The translations under genes and the position numbers were made by a program. The notes beneath the pieces were generated by a model, which saw only the letters and a program-made list of their open reading frames with translations, was not told where the DNA came from and made no database searches. From Acetomicrobium hydrogeniformans (GTDB lineage: Bacteria > Synergistota > Synergistia > Synergistales > JAFGMB01): DNA of 64,000 nucleotides. Location: positions 434,001 through 498,000 of the forward strand of contig JAENYO010000002.1 in NCBI GenBank assembly GCA_016841745.1, read 5' to 3'. The stretch's first letter is position 1. Each line of letters opens with the position of its first letter. Positions 9,606 through 18,754 of this stretch are shown in pieces.

Positions 9606-10910
9606 ATGAAAAAAATTACTGTTGTCCATTACATAAATCAGTTCTTTGGCCAGTTGGGCGGAGAAGAAAAAGCGGATATCCAACCTCTTATCAAGGATGG
9701 TCCTGTCGGGATAGGAGCCCAGCTTGAAAAGGTTTCTGAAGGTCGTTATAGCATAGTGAAAACGATCATTTGTGGTGATAATTATGCTGCTGAAAACCTT
9801 GAGGAAGCGGGTCTGAAGGTATTAGACTGGGTTAAAGAAGTATCTCCTGATCTATTCATAGCTGGACCTGCTTTTGGTGCAGGCAGATATGGTACATCAT
9901 GCGGAATGTTATGTAAGTTAATCCAGAAGGAGCTTGGAATTCCTGTTATTACAGCCATGCATCCTGTAAACCCTGGAGTTGATCTTGCCAAAAAAGATAT
10001 CTACATAATCGAAGCTGGAGATTCTGCTCGGGATATGAGAAGTGTTATTCCCAAAATGGTTCATTTTGCGGACAAACTCCTGAATCATGAACCTATAGGG
10101 TTACCTGAAGAGGAAGGATATCTTCCGAGAGGAATCAGAATAAATGTTCGTGAGGAAAAAAGGGGTTCCCGGAGAGCTGTTGATATGCTTCTTAAAAAAG
10201 TCAGGGGAGAATCTTTCGTAACTGAACTACCCATGCCTGTATTTGACCATGTTCCTCCGGCGCCACCAGTTAAGGATCTATCAACGGCTTTAATCGCAAT
10301 TGGTACTGAAGGTGGGGTAGTCCCTGAGGGAAATCCTGATCATATTGAAGCTCACAATGCATCGAAATGGTGCAAATACTTTATTGGCGATCTTGATAAT
10401 CTCCAGACTGTTAAGTATGAAGTTGCTCATGGAGGTTATGATCCGGTAGCTGCCAACGACGATCCTAACAGGGTTTTGCCTCTTGATGCAGCCAGGGCCT
10501 GTGAAAAGGAAGGTGCTTTCCGGGAACTATACGGATATTATCCTGTGACGGTAGGAAATGTTACAGCAGTCAATTCCGCTGAACGATATGGAAGGGAAAT
10601 TGGAGAAATGCTTATTGAGGCAGGAGTTGAAGGCATTATCCTTACATCCACCTGAGGAACTGGAACCCGTTGCGGTGCAACGCTTGCAAGAGAAATTGAA
10701 AGGGTTGGGCTTCCCGCCGTTCTGATCACGGCGGTTCCCCCCATAGCATTGACAGTTGGAGCTAATCGTATTGTTCGTGGAGTAGCTATTCCTCATCCAA
10801 CAGGTGCTCCAGGAGAAGATCCGGGAGAGGAATTTAATATTCGAAAAAACCTGATTCTTAAGGCCTTGAGTGCTTTATCCAGTGATATAACAGAGCAGAC
10901 AGTGTTTTAA
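9606..10910 (+). CDS. grdB: Glycine/sarcosine/betaine reductase component B selenoprotein (GrdB family), UGA 10653-10655 read as selenocysteine
   Basis: MKKITVVHYINQFFGQLGGEEKADIQPLIKDGPVGIG...GVEGIILTSTU-GTGTRCGATLAREIERVGLPAVLITAVPPIALTVGANRIVRGVAIPHPTGAPGEDP...TEQTVF*; frame stays open through TGA to TAA at 10908-10910. Confidence 0.92.
10656..10690 (+). promoter_or_regulatory. Bacterial SECIS-like element downstream of Sec UGA
   Basis: Perfect 6-bp stem CGTTGC (10668-10673) / GCAACG (10677-10682) with GGT loop, 12 nt after the UGA. Confidence 0.8.
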
Positions 10911-10940
10911 CCATATTTGAGGCTGGTGGAGGTAGGGGAT

Positions 10941-11288
10941 ATGTTGATAATTTCAAATAATCCCATGGTCTGGGAACAATACCCTGATACTCTCAGGGTT
11001 GAAGGTACTTCTCTTGAAGTCATCGAAGAAGCAAGAGATAGAGTTCAAAGGGGAATGAGACTAATTGCACATCCTTTATCTGGAAATGCAAGGCTTGTTA
11101 GAAATCCGTTTCGCTCGGTCGTTCTCCATGATCTGGTTTCAGAGGTCAATTCAAGAGACCTGTTCTTTGTTGAAGATGCATATTACAGGCTGAAGCGGGT
11201 CGATTGGGGGACTGCTCCAGATTCAACCCTTGATGATTACCAGATCATTGATTTAGACCTTTTAATATCGACTCTTGAACCCTGCTAA
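10941..11288 (+). CDS. grdX: GrdX family protein
   Basis: MLIISNNPMVWEQYPDTLRVEGTSLEVIEEARDRVQRGMRLIAHPLSGNARLVRNPFRSVVL; GGAGGT RBS at 10928-10933; directly downstream of grdB. Confidence 0.75.
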   Translation: MLIISNNPMVWEQYPDTLRVEGTSLEVIEEARDRVQRGMRLIAHPLSGNARLVRNPFRSVVLHDLVSEVNSRDLFFVEDAYYRLKRVDWGTAPDSTLDDYQIIDLDLLISTLEPC

Positions 11289-11338
11289 GAGCCACAGCTT
11301 CAGTAAACTTAAATTTATATGAAGGGTAGGTTGGTAAT

Positions 11339-12436
11339 ATGTCTCAAGAACACAAATTTGCAGTTCTCGGAAGTGGTAATGGAGCCAGAGCCTGGTGTGC
11401 CCAGATAGCAGCCAAGGGTCATCCTGTAATGATGTGGGAACCCCTTGAGTCTACGGAAGATTATCTGAAACTGAGGGAAGAAAAGGAAATGTACCTTGAA
11501 GGTGATATTCAGATAGGCGGTAAACTTGCCGGAGTTACCATGGATATCGAAGAGGCCATGGATGGAGCCGATTTTCTTCTGGTGATTGTTCCTTCCTTTG
11601 CCCATGAACCTATTTTCAGGAAAATGATCCCCCATCTCAAGGACGGACAGAATATTGTTGTAGTACCAGGAAACTTTGCCGGGTTCCGTTTAAGGAAAAT
11701 GATGAAAGATGCAGGAGTAGTAAAGGATATCACCATATCTGAAACTGCTTCCATGCCCTATGCCTGCAGGATAGATACCTATAATACAGTCATGATCTTC
11801 AAGAGAAAATTTGAGATGAAGATGGGAACTTCTCCCCAGTCCAAAAATGCAGAGATGTGCGGAGTCCTTAATGATGTTTTTGAGGGTTACGTGAAATATC
11901 TTCCTGCTGAAAACCTTCTCGAAGTAGACCTTGATAATGTCAACTATATACTTCATCCATTCCCGGTCCTTTTCAACTACGGCGAAATAGAGAAGAACGG
12001 AAAGACCTATATGCACTATATGGATGGAATTACTCCGGTTCTTTCTGAAAAGATGATGAAGATGGATGAGGAGCGCATGGCCATAGGAGCAAAGCTTGGG
12101 CTCAAACTGCAGGATTGCCTTTCCCAACTCAAGATGTATTATGGACATAATGATACTGAAACCATCTATGATTTTGTAAACAGCGATGATTCACCCTATA
12201 AAGATCTTGTTGGTCAGAATATCAAAGGCCGTTACATTACGGAGGATGTTCCCGGTGTTGTTGTTCCTGCCCTTCAGCTTGCAAAGAAAGCTGGTATGGA
12301 AGTTCCAATAGCCGAACTTGCAGTGAAAGTAGCTTCTTTCCTCCATGATACGGATTATGTAGAAAAAGGGACTAACCTTGAAAGCCTTGATATAGCGAAC
12401 CTCTCTATCGAAGAGATCGTAAAAATGGTTTCGTAG
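11339..12436 (+). CDS. NAD/NADP octopine/nopaline (opine) dehydrogenase family protein
   Basis: FAVLGSGNGARAWCAQIAAKGHPVMMWE N-terminal Rossmann; VNYILHPFPVLFNYGEIE and YYGHNDTETIYDFVNSDDSPYKDLVGQNIKGRYITEDVP C-terminal octopine DH domain. Confidence 0.87.
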   Translation: MSQEHKFAVLGSGNGARAWCAQIAAKGHPVMMWEPLESTEDYLKLREEKEMYLEGDIQIGGKLAGVTMDIEEAMDGADFLLVIVPSFAHEPIFRKMIPHLKDGQNIVVVPGNFAGFRLRKMMKDAGVVKDITISETASMPYACRIDTYNTVMIFKRKFEMKMGTSPQSKNAEMCGVLNDVFEGYVKYLPAENLLEVDLDNVNYILHPFPVLFNYGEIEKNGKTYMHYMDGITPVLSEKMMKMDEERMAIGAKLGLKLQDCLSQLKMYYGHNDTETIYDFVNSDDSPYKDLVGQNIKGRYITEDVPGVVVPALQLAKKAGMEVPIAELAVKVASFLHDTDYVEKGTNLESLDIANLSIEEIVKMVS

Positions 12437-12467
12437 ATATCTTTAGATTGTAGAACTTAAATTCTAT

Positions 12468-12522
12468 AAGGATACCTCCAAATACCTGGTCGAAAAGGTG
12501 CTTGGAGGTATCCTTATTTTGT
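12468..12522 (+). terminator. Rho-independent terminator after opine dehydrogenase gene
   Basis: AAGGATACCTCCA ... TGGAGGTATCCTT followed by ATTTTGTT. Confidence 0.8.
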
Positions 12523-12753
12523 TATCACCAACGGGAGAATTGGAAAAATGAATCAGAATTCTGATTTTGCCGATCATAGAATTTCAGAGGAGATATTGTT
12601 ATTGAATAAAATGTGACCTTAAATACCTTTCTGGTAATGGGCTGAAATTGGCGCAATTGAAGATGCATTTTAAGGAAATTAGAATTCAGTCAGGGCGTAT
12701 ACCAAGGAGAAGTTTAGATGTCCTACCCCCTGAAGGGAAATGGTGATGTTAAT

Positions 12754-13551
12754 TTACATGTGCAGCAGGGTGTCTTCCAGATGAATTGCAGATCTGGAAG
12801 AGCCCATGATATCTTCCATATCCTGAAGCAGATGTTTAACCATTGCTTCTCTTGCTTTTTTAACATTCCTGGACCTTATGTGCTTGAGAATAGCCCGATG
12901 CTCCTCCATCATTTTGTTCCAGTGCTGTTCCGGAAGTACAAGATAATTATGTCTGTGAGCCTCAAGTTCTGCACGAATTGAGCGAATAAGTCTTATCATT
13001 ATCCCGTTACCGGCGATCTCTGCAAGCCTGTCATGGAATTTCGTGCGTGTCTGGAGAATTGTTTCTTGTAGTTTATCTATATTCTGAATATCATTATTGA
13101 TGATATTCTCCAGGCTATCCAGATCTTCGAGGGTAGCATTTTCTGTCACCCATTCCACCATCTGGGTTTCCATAAGGACTCTGAGTTCCATCTTTTCTAC
13201 AATAGAAACATCTTCAGTCAAAGAATGAACCAGTTCATTATTCGCGATCCTTCGAATGGCATCTGGAGCGATTACGGTTCCATGACCCGGCCTGGATTCG
13301 ATAATCTTATAAACAGATAAAGCTTTCATTGCTTCCCTTATGCTGCTTCTGCTTATCTGGAACTGCTCGGCAAGGGCCAGTTCGCCGTCCATCTTGCTTC
13401 CCGGTTGCCATGATCCATTCTTTATAGCAGATATGATCTGGGTCATAACATTTTCATAAAGGGTGGAGCGGCTCGCGGGTTTGAACAAAGGGAATTCCTC
13501 CAGGAAAGTTTCATGTACTCTGTCTCTCTTTTGGTCTATTTCCTGAAGCAT
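12754..13551 (-). CDS. GntR/FadR family transcriptional regulator
   Basis: TLYENVMTQIISAIKNGSWQPGSKMDGELALAEQFQISRSSIREAMKALSVYKIIESRPGHGTVIAP plus FCD domain; paralogue of 5767-6519. Confidence 0.9.
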   Translation of the reverse strand: MLQEIDQKRDRVHETFLEEFPLFKPASRSTLYENVMTQIISAIKNGSWQPGSKMDGELALAEQFQISRSSIREAMKALSVYKIIESRPGHGTVIAPDAIRRIANNELVHSLTEDVSIVEKMELRVLMETQMVEWVTENATLEDLDSLENIINNDIQNIDKLQETILQTRTKFHDRLAEIAGNGIMIRLIRSIRAELEAHRHNYLVLPEQHWNKMMEEHRAILKHIRSRNVKKAREAMVKHLLQDMEDIMGSSRSAIHLEDTLLHM

Positions 13552-13748
13552 TATACCAAAATGTAAAGGTGTTTTATCCTCTATGGTATTATTTTCTGGT
13601 AGTGAAGATCAGAATCAGGCTTTTGGTAAGGACCAGCTGTATCGATTTCAGGAAACACGATGATTCTCTGATCGTTTAATGATCATATTCTTACTCCAGA
13701 GCCGGTAAACACTTCTGGATCCATCATAAAAAGAGGGAGGAGCATTTA

Positions 13749-14366
13749 TTGACGGATTATTTCGGAATGCGCAAAGGGCAGTTTCCCATACTGTTATTTA
13801 ACATTACCGTTCTGGCTGTTTTTACAGTTGTTTTTGCTTCAAGGGCAAATTATGAATTTCTAACCTACATAGGTGTTACCCTTTTTTTTATGATCCTGAT
13901 AATATTGACTAACAGGAGAGTCTTTTATCCTGACTTCCTGCTATGGGTTCTTTCCTTATGGTCCCTGGCCCACATGTGTGGGGGTGGCCTGATCATAGGC
14001 GGAGAAAAACTCTATGAATTTATGATCTTTGATATTGTGGGTGAACCCTATCTTATATTCAAGTACGATCAGTTTGTTCACATTACAGGATTTGCAGGGG
14101 CCACCCTTGCGATGTATTACCTTATAAAGCCTCTATTAAGGAATCCGCACAGATGGATAGCCCTTTCAGTTGTTGTTATAATGGCCGGCCTTGGTGTTGG
14201 TGCGTTAAATGAGATAGTCGAATTTTTCGTATCCGTACTGGTGGGTGAAACTGGGGTAGGGGGTTATATCAACACTTCTCTTGACCTGATTTCTGACCTT
14301 CTTGGAGCCTTTTTGGCCATGGTTTTCATATTCATAAAAGAAAAAATATTTTCATCTGTTGTATAA
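13749..14366 (+). CDS. DUF2238/YjdF-like membrane protein
   Basis: ~205 aa multi-TM; YDQFVHITGFAGATLAMYYL and NEIVEFFVSVLVGETGVGGYINTSLDLISDLLGA. Confidence 0.6.
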   Translation: MTDYFGMRKGQFPILLFNITVLAVFTVVFASRANYEFLTYIGVTLFFMILIILTNRRVFYPDFLLWVLSLWSLAHMCGGGLIIGGEKLYEFMIFDIVGEPYLIFKYDQFVHITGFAGATLAMYYLIKPLLRNPHRWIALSVVVIMAGLGVGALNEIVEFFVSVLVGETGVGGYINTSLDLISDLLGAFLAMVFIFIKEKIFSSVV

Positions 14367-14401
14367 ACGTTATCATTACTTTCTGCAAAGGTTGGTCCTG
14401 A

Positions 14402-15193
14402 TTGGGTTATATTGAGAATATCCTTGCATTTTATAGTCTTGACATGGTTGGAATGTCCCTGCTTGCCTTTTGTGCAGTCTTTGTCGGATTCTCAAAGAGC
14501 GCCCTCCCTGGTGCAATTATCTTCATTGTACCGGTAAGTGTTGGTGTCCTTCCGGCAAAAACCGCTGTAGGAGTCGTTCTCCCTTTACTTATGTTCGCCG
14601 ACCTGTTAACTACGGGGTACTTTTTCAGGAAAATCAATCTTAACCATATGAAATTTATTCTTCCCTCTGCTTTTTGCGGTGTATTTGCAGGATATATGCT
14701 TATGGGAAGAATGAGCAGTGAGGACTTAAAACCCCTGATAGGGTTTATTGTTCTTGGCATGTTGATACTCAAACAGCTGATTCAGATATCCGGCAGCAGG
14801 TTTTCAGGGTATTCGAAGAAGTATGATCCTGGACATGTAGAAAAACCCCTGGTCTCAACCTTTTTCGGATTGATCATGGGTACCATCGCCACCATAGCAC
14901 ATGCAGCAGGTCCTCTAACTGCTCTTTATCTGGTTCTGAACCGTTTTCCCAAAACTCAGTTTGTTGCTACGTCAGCGGGATTTTTCCTTTTCATTAACTG
15001 GATGAAAGTGCCCTTTTATCTTGATCTGGGTATTCTGAGCGGAGAAGTCCTTAAGCTTGATATTTTACTTTTCCCTTTCGTAATTTCAGGATTTATCCTT
15101 GGGATAAGGGTTCTCAGATATATCCCGCAGCGTAAATTTGATTTTCTGGTGCAGGTGCTTGCATTTTTTGCTTCACTAAAACTGATCTTTTGA
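14402..15193 (+). CDS. Sulfite exporter TauE/SafE family protein
   Basis: 263 aa multi-TM; FVGFSKSALPGAIIFIVPVSVGVLPAKTAVGVVLPLLMFADLLTTGYF. Confidence 0.88.
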   Translation: MGYIENILAFYSLDMVGMSLLAFCAVFVGFSKSALPGAIIFIVPVSVGVLPAKTAVGVVLPLLMFADLLTTGYFFRKINLNHMKFILPSAFCGVFAGYMLMGRMSSEDLKPLIGFIVLGMLILKQLIQISGSRFSGYSKKYDPGHVEKPLVSTFFGLIMGTIATIAHAAGPLTALYLVLNRFPKTQFVATSAGFFLFINWMKVPFYLDLGILSGEVLKLDILLFPFVISGFILGIRVLRYIPQRKFDFLVQVLAFFASLKLIF

Positions 15194-15194
15194 A

Positions 15195-15238
15195 ACACGC
15201 AAGGCAGGGCCGGATATTACCTGCCCTGCCTTGCGTGT
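15195..15238. terminator. Bidirectional stem-loop terminator between convergent genes
   Basis: 15-bp perfect stem ACACGCAAGGCAGGG / CCCTGCCTTGCGTGT. Confidence 0.75.
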
Positions 15239-15255
15239 CGAAATCCTGGTGACTG

Positions 15256-16200
15256 CTAGTCTACGGAAATCAGTGAGTCTTTTTTAGATTCATTTACAAT
15301 AAGCTGAAGTACATCCGGTCTTGCATAATGGCCCATTACATCAAAATCAAAGCGGCTCTGGGGAATAAGTGTCAGGTCAAGATCAGCTATCAGGATCTCT
15401 TCCCTGTTATAAACAGGTTCTACAACATATTTCCCAAGAGGGTCGATTATAGCACTTCCACCCGGGCACATATGGTCCGGCTGGGATTCAAGATCTGAGT
15501 AGAATTCCAGGTCCTTGGGATACATGTCTTTAGAAACATACTGGTTGCAGGAGAGGACAAAACACCTTCCTTCCAGAGCTATATGGCGTACGGTAGATTG
15601 CCATTCTTCCCTTGAATCTGCCGTTGGTGCCAGGTATATTACAGTACCTTTGCCGTATATTGCAGTTCTTGCCAGTGGCATGTAATTTTCCCAGCAGATA
15701 AGTCCCCCCATTTTCCCGTAGGGGGTGTCTATAACAGTCAGAGTGCTCCCATCTCCTTCTCCCCACACTATCCTTTCGCTTCCCGTTGGTTTGAGTTTTC
15801 GGTGTTTCCCCAGGAGCCGGCCGTCAGGTCCAAAATAGAGTATAGTGCAGTAAAGGGTGCCCCCTTCTCTTTCTATTATCCCCATCACAAGGTGAACCCC
15901 ATATTGCCTTGCAGCCTTTCCAAGAATTTCAGTTGTGTCTCCCGGGACACTTACAGAATTATCGAAGTATCTGAAAAAATCCTTTCTCCCCCGAGGATCC
16001 CGGCTTCCAATAACGGTACCAAAGGAAAGTCCTCTGGGATAAGCAGGAATGAAGGCTTCTGGAAACAGTATTATCTTTGCCCCTTTTTCCGCTGCTTTCT
16101 TCATTAGATCAAGGGCTTTTGCGATGGTGGCTTTTTTGTCCATGATTACCGGAGCGGCCTGAATTACTGCAACCTTTACACTATTGTTGTTATTGTCCAT
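15256..16200 (-). CDS. Nitrilase / carbon-nitrogen hydrolase family
   Basis: Glu-Lys-Cys triad: LFPEAFIPAYPRG, GKHRKLKPTGSERIVWGEGDGSTL, GGLICWENYMPLAR. Confidence 0.9.
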   Translation of the reverse strand: MDNNNNSVKVAVIQAAPVIMDKKATIAKALDLMKKAAEKGAKIILFPEAFIPAYPRGLSFGTVIGSRDPRGRKDFFRYFDNSVSVPGDTTEILGKAARQYGVHLVMGIIEREGGTLYCTILYFGPDGRLLGKHRKLKPTGSERIVWGEGDGSTLTVIDTPYGKMGGLICWENYMPLARTAIYGKGTVIYLAPTADSREEWQSTVRHIALEGRCFVLSCNQYVSKDMYPKDLEFYSDLESQPDHMCPGGSAIIDPLGKYVVEPVYNREEILIADLDLTLIPQSRFDFDVMGHYARPDVLQLIVNESKKDSLISVD

Positions 16201-16315
16201 TAGAATTCCTCCCCTGGATTGATCCATTGTCCTATTATTGAATTATAACCACAAATATATTTTCTATGGTAAAATCAACACGAATTAATCCAAAATGTCA
16301 ATTTCATACGGACTA

Positions 16316-16395
16316 AAAGGGAGTAGTTAGTCAGGCAGGGTCAACATGCTGGTGAATTTCACCTGGTTCTGCCGTTGGTATTTATGCCAATTAAC
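16316..16395 (+). ncRNA. yybP-ykoY family manganese riboswitch aptamer
   Basis: AAAAGGGAGTAG...GGGTCAACATGCTGGTGAATTTCACCTGGTTCTGCC; hallmark GGGAGUAG and UCAACAU loops, directly upstream of mntP. Confidence 0.85.
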
Positions 16396-16440
16396 GAGAC
16401 TTTTAGCGTGGTAAGTCCATGCTGAAGTCTCGTTTTTTTA
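16393..16440 (+). terminator. Riboswitch expression-platform intrinsic terminator
   Basis: AACGAGACTT ... AAGTCTCGTTTTTTT between aptamer and mntP start. Confidence 0.82.
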
Positions 16441-16469
16441 TCAGCTGAAATCATTAATGGAGGTTATAT

Positions 16470-17057
16470 ATGATAAATAGTCTTGCCTTTATCCTTGGTG
16501 TCAGCCTTTCTATGGATGCTCTTGCTGTTTCCTGTACCATACCAGTTTGTGTTCCCGGGGTTTCCATGATCAGATCATTAAGGGTGGCTCTCAGTTTCGG
16601 CCTTTTTCAGGCATTGATGCCCCTCATCGGATGGTTTGCTGCAGAGCGATTTCTCTTTCTTATTGAGCCTGTGGATCATTGGCTGGGTTTTATCCTTCTC
16701 TCAATCGTTGGTGGGAAGATGATCAAGGAAGGGCTCGCTGCAAAGAAAGGATGTTCTGTCCTGCCTGGGGATCCAACAAGGGGTAAATATTTACTGGCCC
16801 TTTCTATTGGTACAAGTATTGATGCCCTGGCTGTAGGTGTCAGTTTTATAGGTATGAAGATAGATGTCTTTACTACTGTAGCTGTTATAGGGCTGATAAC
16901 CTTTTCTCTTTCATTTATCGGATTAAGGCTTTCCAGAAGATTATGCGGAGATAACAGAACAGGGAAGATGGAAGTCATTGGAGGTCTGGTCCTGATACTT
17001 ATAGGGATAAATATAGTATTGGAACACCTTGGTATTTTGCAGATCTTTACACTTTAG
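16470..17057 (+). CDS. mntP: Manganese efflux pump MntP
   Basis: LGVSLSMDALAVSCTIP and SIGTSIDALAVGVSF paired motifs; 195 aa; preceded by Mn riboswitch. Confidence 0.93.
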   Translation: MINSLAFILGVSLSMDALAVSCTIPVCVPGVSMIRSLRVALSFGLFQALMPLIGWFAAERFLFLIEPVDHWLGFILLSIVGGKMIKEGLAAKKGCSVLPGDPTRGKYLLALSIGTSIDALAVGVSFIGMKIDVFTTVAVIGLITFSLSFIGLRLSRRLCGDNRTGKMEVIGGLVLILIGINIVLEHLGILQIFTL

Positions 17058-17078
17058 ATCAAAGACTGGAGGTTTAGA

Positions 17079-17522
17079 ATGTCTGGAAGAGTTGTTGCTG
17101 TATGTGTTTCTGAAAAAAAGGGAACTTCGAAAAAAGATGTGGGTAAGGCTAGACTGGTCCCTGAATTGGGGCTGGAAGGGGATGCCCATGCCGGTTTTGC
17201 CCATCGTCAGGTCAGCCTGCTCAATGCGGAAGACATAAGAGAGGCTTCTGAAAAAATGCCCGGCTTGATACCCGGAAGCTTTGCTGAAAATATCACGGTT
17301 GAGGGTTTCGATGTATCCTCAGTTCCAGTGGGAGATCGCCTGAGAATAGGAGAATGTCTTCTTGAAGTTACCCAGATCGGGAAAGAATGTCATTCCAGAT
17401 GTGAAATATATAAAACGATAGGAGACTGCATCATGCCAAGGAAGGGAGTCTTCTGCAGGGTACTGGAGGGAGGGCATATCTGCAGAGGAGACGAGGTCAT
17501 ACAATTGGTCGATGAGTCCTGA
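17079..17522 (+). CDS. MOSC domain-containing protein
   Basis: GRVVAVCVSEKKGTSKKDVGKARLVPELGLEGDAHAGFAHRQVSLLN ... GRLRIGECLLEVTQIGKECH-type MOSC core. Confidence 0.87.
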   Translation: MSGRVVAVCVSEKKGTSKKDVGKARLVPELGLEGDAHAGFAHRQVSLLNAEDIREASEKMPGLIPGSFAENITVEGFDVSSVPVGDRLRIGECLLEVTQIGKECHSRCEIYKTIGDCIMPRKGVFCRVLEGGHICRGDEVIQLVDES

Positions 17523-17629
17523 AAAGGGCGTTATGATCAATCAGTGTTTTTTCCCAGGATAAAAGAATTTAACCACTCTTCAATTTGCCTCATCAGTGTG
17601 GTATATTATTGCCATGGAGGTGTGTGGCC

Positions 17630-18754
17630 ATGCTGTTCGAGTCGACTGAAATGCGGGGTCTGGTGCTAAAAAACCGTTTTGTAAGATCTGCCACGTGGGA
17701 GGGTCTTGCAAATGAGGATGGTTCTTGTACCTCCAGGCTTATCGATCTCATGGCAGAGCTTGCCATGGGGGGAGTCGGTCTTATCATTTCAGGACATGCT
17801 TATGTCAGCAGGGAGGGGCAGGCCAGTCTCAGGCAGCTTGGGATTTACGACGATAAACTTCTTCCTGATCTTATCGAAATGGCCGATGCTGTTCACCGGG
17901 AAGGAGGGAAGATAGCTGTTCAGCTGGCCCATGGCGGATGTCATGGTGCTATCAAGATCACTGGTCTTGAAACCCTGGGGCCCTCTGTTCCGGATGAAAC
18001 CAGGGGTTTTTCCTGCAGAGAAATGTCTGAAAATGATATTGCTGAAACTGTCTTATCCTTTGGCAAGGCTGCACTGAGAGCGAAAACCGCTGGTTTTGAT
18101 GCTGTTCAGATTCATGCTGCCCACGGTTATCTTTTAAGCCAGTTCCTGTCTCCATTCTATAACAGGCGAACAGATGCATATGGAGGATGCCTTGAGAACA
18201 GGGTAAGGATAGTTCTTGAAGTCCTGAATGCCGTAAGGAGGGCTGTCGGGAAAGATTATCCGTTAATGATAAAGATCAATTCCCAGGATTACCTTGAAGG
18301 TGGACTTACGGTGGATGAAATGGTGAAGGTCTGTATGCTTCTCGAAGATGCCGGGATAGAAGCTATTGAAATGAGTGGCGGTACAGTCAATGAGGGCAGC
18401 CGATACAAGGCTAGCAGAACCCTGACCCTTGAACTTCAGGAAGATGAAGTCTATTACCGGGAAGCTGCGGTTCAATATAAAAAGAAAGTACATGTGCCTC
18501 TGATCCTTGTAGGAGGTATCAGATCTTTCTCTGTGGCTGATAATCTTGTAAGAAATGGTATGGTTGACTATATTGCCCTTTCCAGACCATTTATACGGGA
18601 GCCGTTTCTGGTCAATCGATGGAGATCAGGGGACCTGAGAACAGCAACATGCATTTCCTGTAATGCCTGTTTCAGACCGGCTCGCCAGGGTGAAGGCCTC
18701 CATTGTGTCGTTGAGGAATGTATGAATAACAAGTTAATGAATAGAGAGTATTGA
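17630..18754 (+). CDS. NADH:flavin oxidoreductase (Old Yellow Enzyme family)
   Basis: LKNRFVRSATWEGLANEDG, VQLAHGGCHG, GFDAVQIHAAHGYLLSQFLSPFYNRRTDAYGGCLENR. Confidence 0.92.
   Translation: MLFESTEMRGLVLKNRFVRSATWEGLANEDGSCTSRLIDLMAELAMGGVGLIISGHAYVSREGQASLRQLGIYDDKLLPDLIEMADAVHREGGKIAVQLAHGGCHGAIKITGLETLGPSVPDETRGFSCREMSENDIAETVLSFGKAALRAKTAGFDAVQIHAAHGYLLSQFLSPFYNRRTDAYGGCLENRVRIVLEVLNAVRRAVGKDYPLMIKINSQDYLEGGLTVDEMVKVCMLLEDAGIEAIEMSGGTVNEGSRYKASRTLTLELQEDEVYYREAAVQYKKKVHVPLILVGGIRSFSVADNLVRNGMVDYIALSRPFIREPFLVNRWRSGDLRTATCISCNACFRPARQGEGLHCVVEECMNNKLMNREY

Noticed and set aside
10653-10655. TGA as true end of grdB followed by intergenic DNA
   Set aside because: Downstream frame encodes the conserved GrdB C-terminus and a SECIS-like hairpin follows.
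10527-10796. Antisense ORFs (10527..10796 and 10538..10744, minus) over the grdB 3' half
   Set aside because: They overlie the Sec-containing grdB coding extension and show no family motifs; explained by grdB codon structure.
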